From the NCBI GenBank assembly GCA_913041095.1, contig CAJWIB010000100.1, forward strand, positions 1-8,400: DNA of 8,400 bases. The letters run 5' to 3'. Made by a program: the position numbers and the translations under genes. Numbering within the stretch: the first letter of the stretch is position 1; every line of letters starts with the position of its first letter. Below, one piece after another: positions 7,002-8,400 of the stretch. Source of the DNA: an uncultured Rhodospirillaceae bacterium (GTDB lineage Bacteria; Pseudomonadota; Alphaproteobacteria; Rhodospirillales; UBA2165). The notes under the pieces were generated by a model that did no database searches, was not told where the DNA came from, and saw nothing but the letters and a program-made list of their open reading frames with translations.

Positions 7002-8400
7002 GTGTTAGACGCAGCAGATTTATCAACAGAATCAAAATTATGGATCGGTGGAGATTGGGTGTCTCCGACGGGAGAAAATTATTTCGATGATCTTAATCCG
7101 GAAGATGACAGCCTATACGGACGGTCAGCGGCCGGAACGCCTGAAGATATGATCAAGGCAGTTGATGCTGCTAACGAAGCTTTTCAGGCATATGGCTCGA
7201 CGACTGCCAAGGAGCGCGAAGCCTGGATCATGCAGGCAGCAGAAGTCATGGCTTCCATGCAAGATGAGTTTATCGCCGCGCTAATTGATGAAATCGGATC
7301 ACCAATCAACAAGGCAATGTTCGAATTTAACAAGGCCTTATCGATGATGCGAGCCGCATCGGGTATGGCGCGCCAAGTCACAGGTAAAACCATTCCGTCC
7401 GATTATCCCGGAAGATATTCAATGAGTGTGCGCCAACCGCTCGGCGTCGTTGCAGCGATCACACCTTTTAACGTACCTTTGATCAAGGGCGTTCGTTTAA
7501 CCGCTGACCCCTTAGCGGTAGGGAATACGGTCGTTCTGTTGGCGTCCGAGTTCGCGCCCCGCATTTCATTGCTGTTAGCGCAAGTCTACGAAAAAGCTGG
7601 AATCCCCGCAGGAGCTTTCAATATAGTGACCGGTTATGGCCATGAAATCGGTGACTCGCTCACCGGTCATCCCGATGTCCCCATGGTGACATTCACCGGG
7701 TCGAGTGTTGTGGGTCAGCACATCAACGAACTCTGCGCCAAGCACAAAAAGCGCGTTACCTTGGAATTGGGTGGTAAAAGTCCATTCGTTGTTTTGGCGG
7801 ATGCCGATCTGAAAAAGGCCGTTCAAGCAGCATGCCATGGCATTTTCATCTATCAAGGTCAGGTTTGCATGGGGGGTAGTCGTATTTATGTCGAAGAACC
7901 CCTTTATCACAAATTTGTCGAAACCTACGCCAACGCGGCCAGTAATCTCGGCATGGGCGATCTTCGCAGTCCTGATACCATGATTGGCCCAATCATATCC
8001 GAGCGTCAGCGTAATCGAGTCCGCACACATATTGAAGATGCCCGTGATAAAGGTGCAAACATAGTTACGGGTGGAGAGTGGTTGGGCAATCGGTGTCAAC
8101 CTACTATATTGACCGGAGTTTCAGAAGAAATGACGGTTTGCCGGGAGGAAACTTTTGGTCCCGTCACCTCAGTTTACAAAGTTGATTCTTACGAAGAAGC
8201 ACTGGTCAAATCGAACGATTCAGCATACGGTCTGTCTTCAACGATTTTCACTGAAAACCTGAACAAGGCTTTGCATTATGCGCATAATGTCTCTGCCGGT
8301 ATGTGCCATGTGAACGCCTCCCCCGTGCATGACGAGCCGCATGTACCTTTCGGAGGAAATGGTGAAAGCGGAGTCGGTCGAGAAGGCACGGAAGCTGATA
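7002..8400 (+). CDS. NAD(P)-dependent aldehyde dehydrogenase, 3' end cut by window edge
   Basis: This cytoplasmic enzyme would oxidise an aldehyde to the acid with NAD(P). GTG at 7002 is chosen because AAAAAGGAG (6985-6993) ends 8 nt before it. The frame is open for 466 codons to the edge; about 480-500 is usual, so only a short tail is missing. Catalytic residues are in place: Asn157 (PFN, oxyanion), Glu255 (LELGG, general base) and Cys289 (GQVC, nucleophile), with the family's usual spacings of 98 and 34. FTGSSVVG (near 231-238), EETFGPV and FGGNGESGVGREG near the end also fit. The cofactor loop normally read as KPSE is here Leu180-Ala181-Ser-Glu, losing the Lys that holds the adenine ribose; the retained Glu favours NAD. 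It resembles benzaldehyde/vanillin-type dehydrogenases generally, but the substrate cannot be assigned. It lies 50 nt after the GST gene, probably in the same operon. Confidence 0.92.
   Translation, partial: MLDAADLSTESKLWIGGDWVSPTGENYFDDLNPEDDSLYGRSAAGTPEDMIKAVDAANEAFQAYGSTTAKEREAWIMQAAEVMASMQDEFIAALIDEIGSPINKAMFEFNKALSMMRAASGMARQVTGKTIPSDYPGRYSMSVRQPLGVVAAITPFNVPLIKGVRLTADPLAVGNTVVLLASEFAPRISLLLAQVYEKAGIPAGAFNIVTGYGHEIGDSLTGHPDVPMVTFTGSSVVGQHINELCAKHKKRVTLELGGKSPFVVLADADLKKAVQAACHGIFIYQGQVCMGGSRIYVEEPLYHKFVETYANAASNLGMGDLRSPDTMIGPIISERQRNRVRTHIEDARDKGANIVTGGEWLGNRCQPTILTGVSEEMTVCREETFGPVTSVYKVDSYEEALVKSNDSAYGLSSTIFTENLNKALHYAHNVSAGMCHVNASPVHDEPHVPFGGNGESGVGREGTEAD

Noticed and set aside
7575..8099. 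174-codon open frame on the minus strand
   Set aside because: It lies wholly antisense to the aldehyde dehydrogenase, whose catalytic motifs are all in the plus frame. The minus translation shows no family and is a shadow of coding DNA.

Overview
The window looks like a chromosomal accessory (catabolic and transport) region of a Gram-negative proteobacterium, most likely a marine or soil alphaproteobacterium. The reasons are tripartite tricarboxylate (TTT) and TRAP transporters side by side, a NahR/NodD-type LysR regulator, a zeta/PcpC-like glutathione S-transferase, and intermediate GC. The taxonomic guess is inference from gene content; no rRNA or other marker is present. Two genes run off the window edges: the large TTT permease on the left and an aldehyde dehydrogenase on the right.

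Layout. Positions 1-1596, minus strand: a TctB-TctA pair (small and large membrane subunits of a TTT transporter), separated by 3 nt; no periplasmic TctC gene is visible. Positions 1597-2169: 573 nt without a convincing gene, holding a possible tctBA promoter and a 16-bp perfect palindrome. Positions 2170-3090, minus strand: a LysR-type regulator of the NahR/nitroaromatics-like group. Positions 3091-3188: an AT-rich divergent control region with two dyads. Positions 3189-8400, plus strand: an apparent operon of TRAP binding protein (dctP-type), small permease (dctQ-type), large permease (dctM-type), a glutathione S-transferase, and an aldehyde dehydrogenase.

How the parts may work together (inference). 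The LysR protein probably senses a substrate or intermediate and controls the divergent TRAP operon. The TRAP system imports a small organic compound. The GST and then the NAD-type aldehyde dehydrogenase would act on it or on a metabolite, which suggests glutathione-dependent isomerisation, thiolysis or dehalogenation followed by oxidation of an aldehyde to an acid. The substrate cannot be read from sequence. Two residue-level oddities stand out: the binding protein has Val where most TRAP binding proteins have the carboxylate-gripping Arg, and the aldehyde dehydrogenase has Leu-Ala where the cofactor-binding Lys-Pro normally sits. GC is visibly higher in the tctA part than in the TRAP-GST part. 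I see no RNA gene, CRISPR array, insertion sequence or defence system. This is a plausible uncharacterised catabolic cassette made of known families, not a clearly new kind of system.
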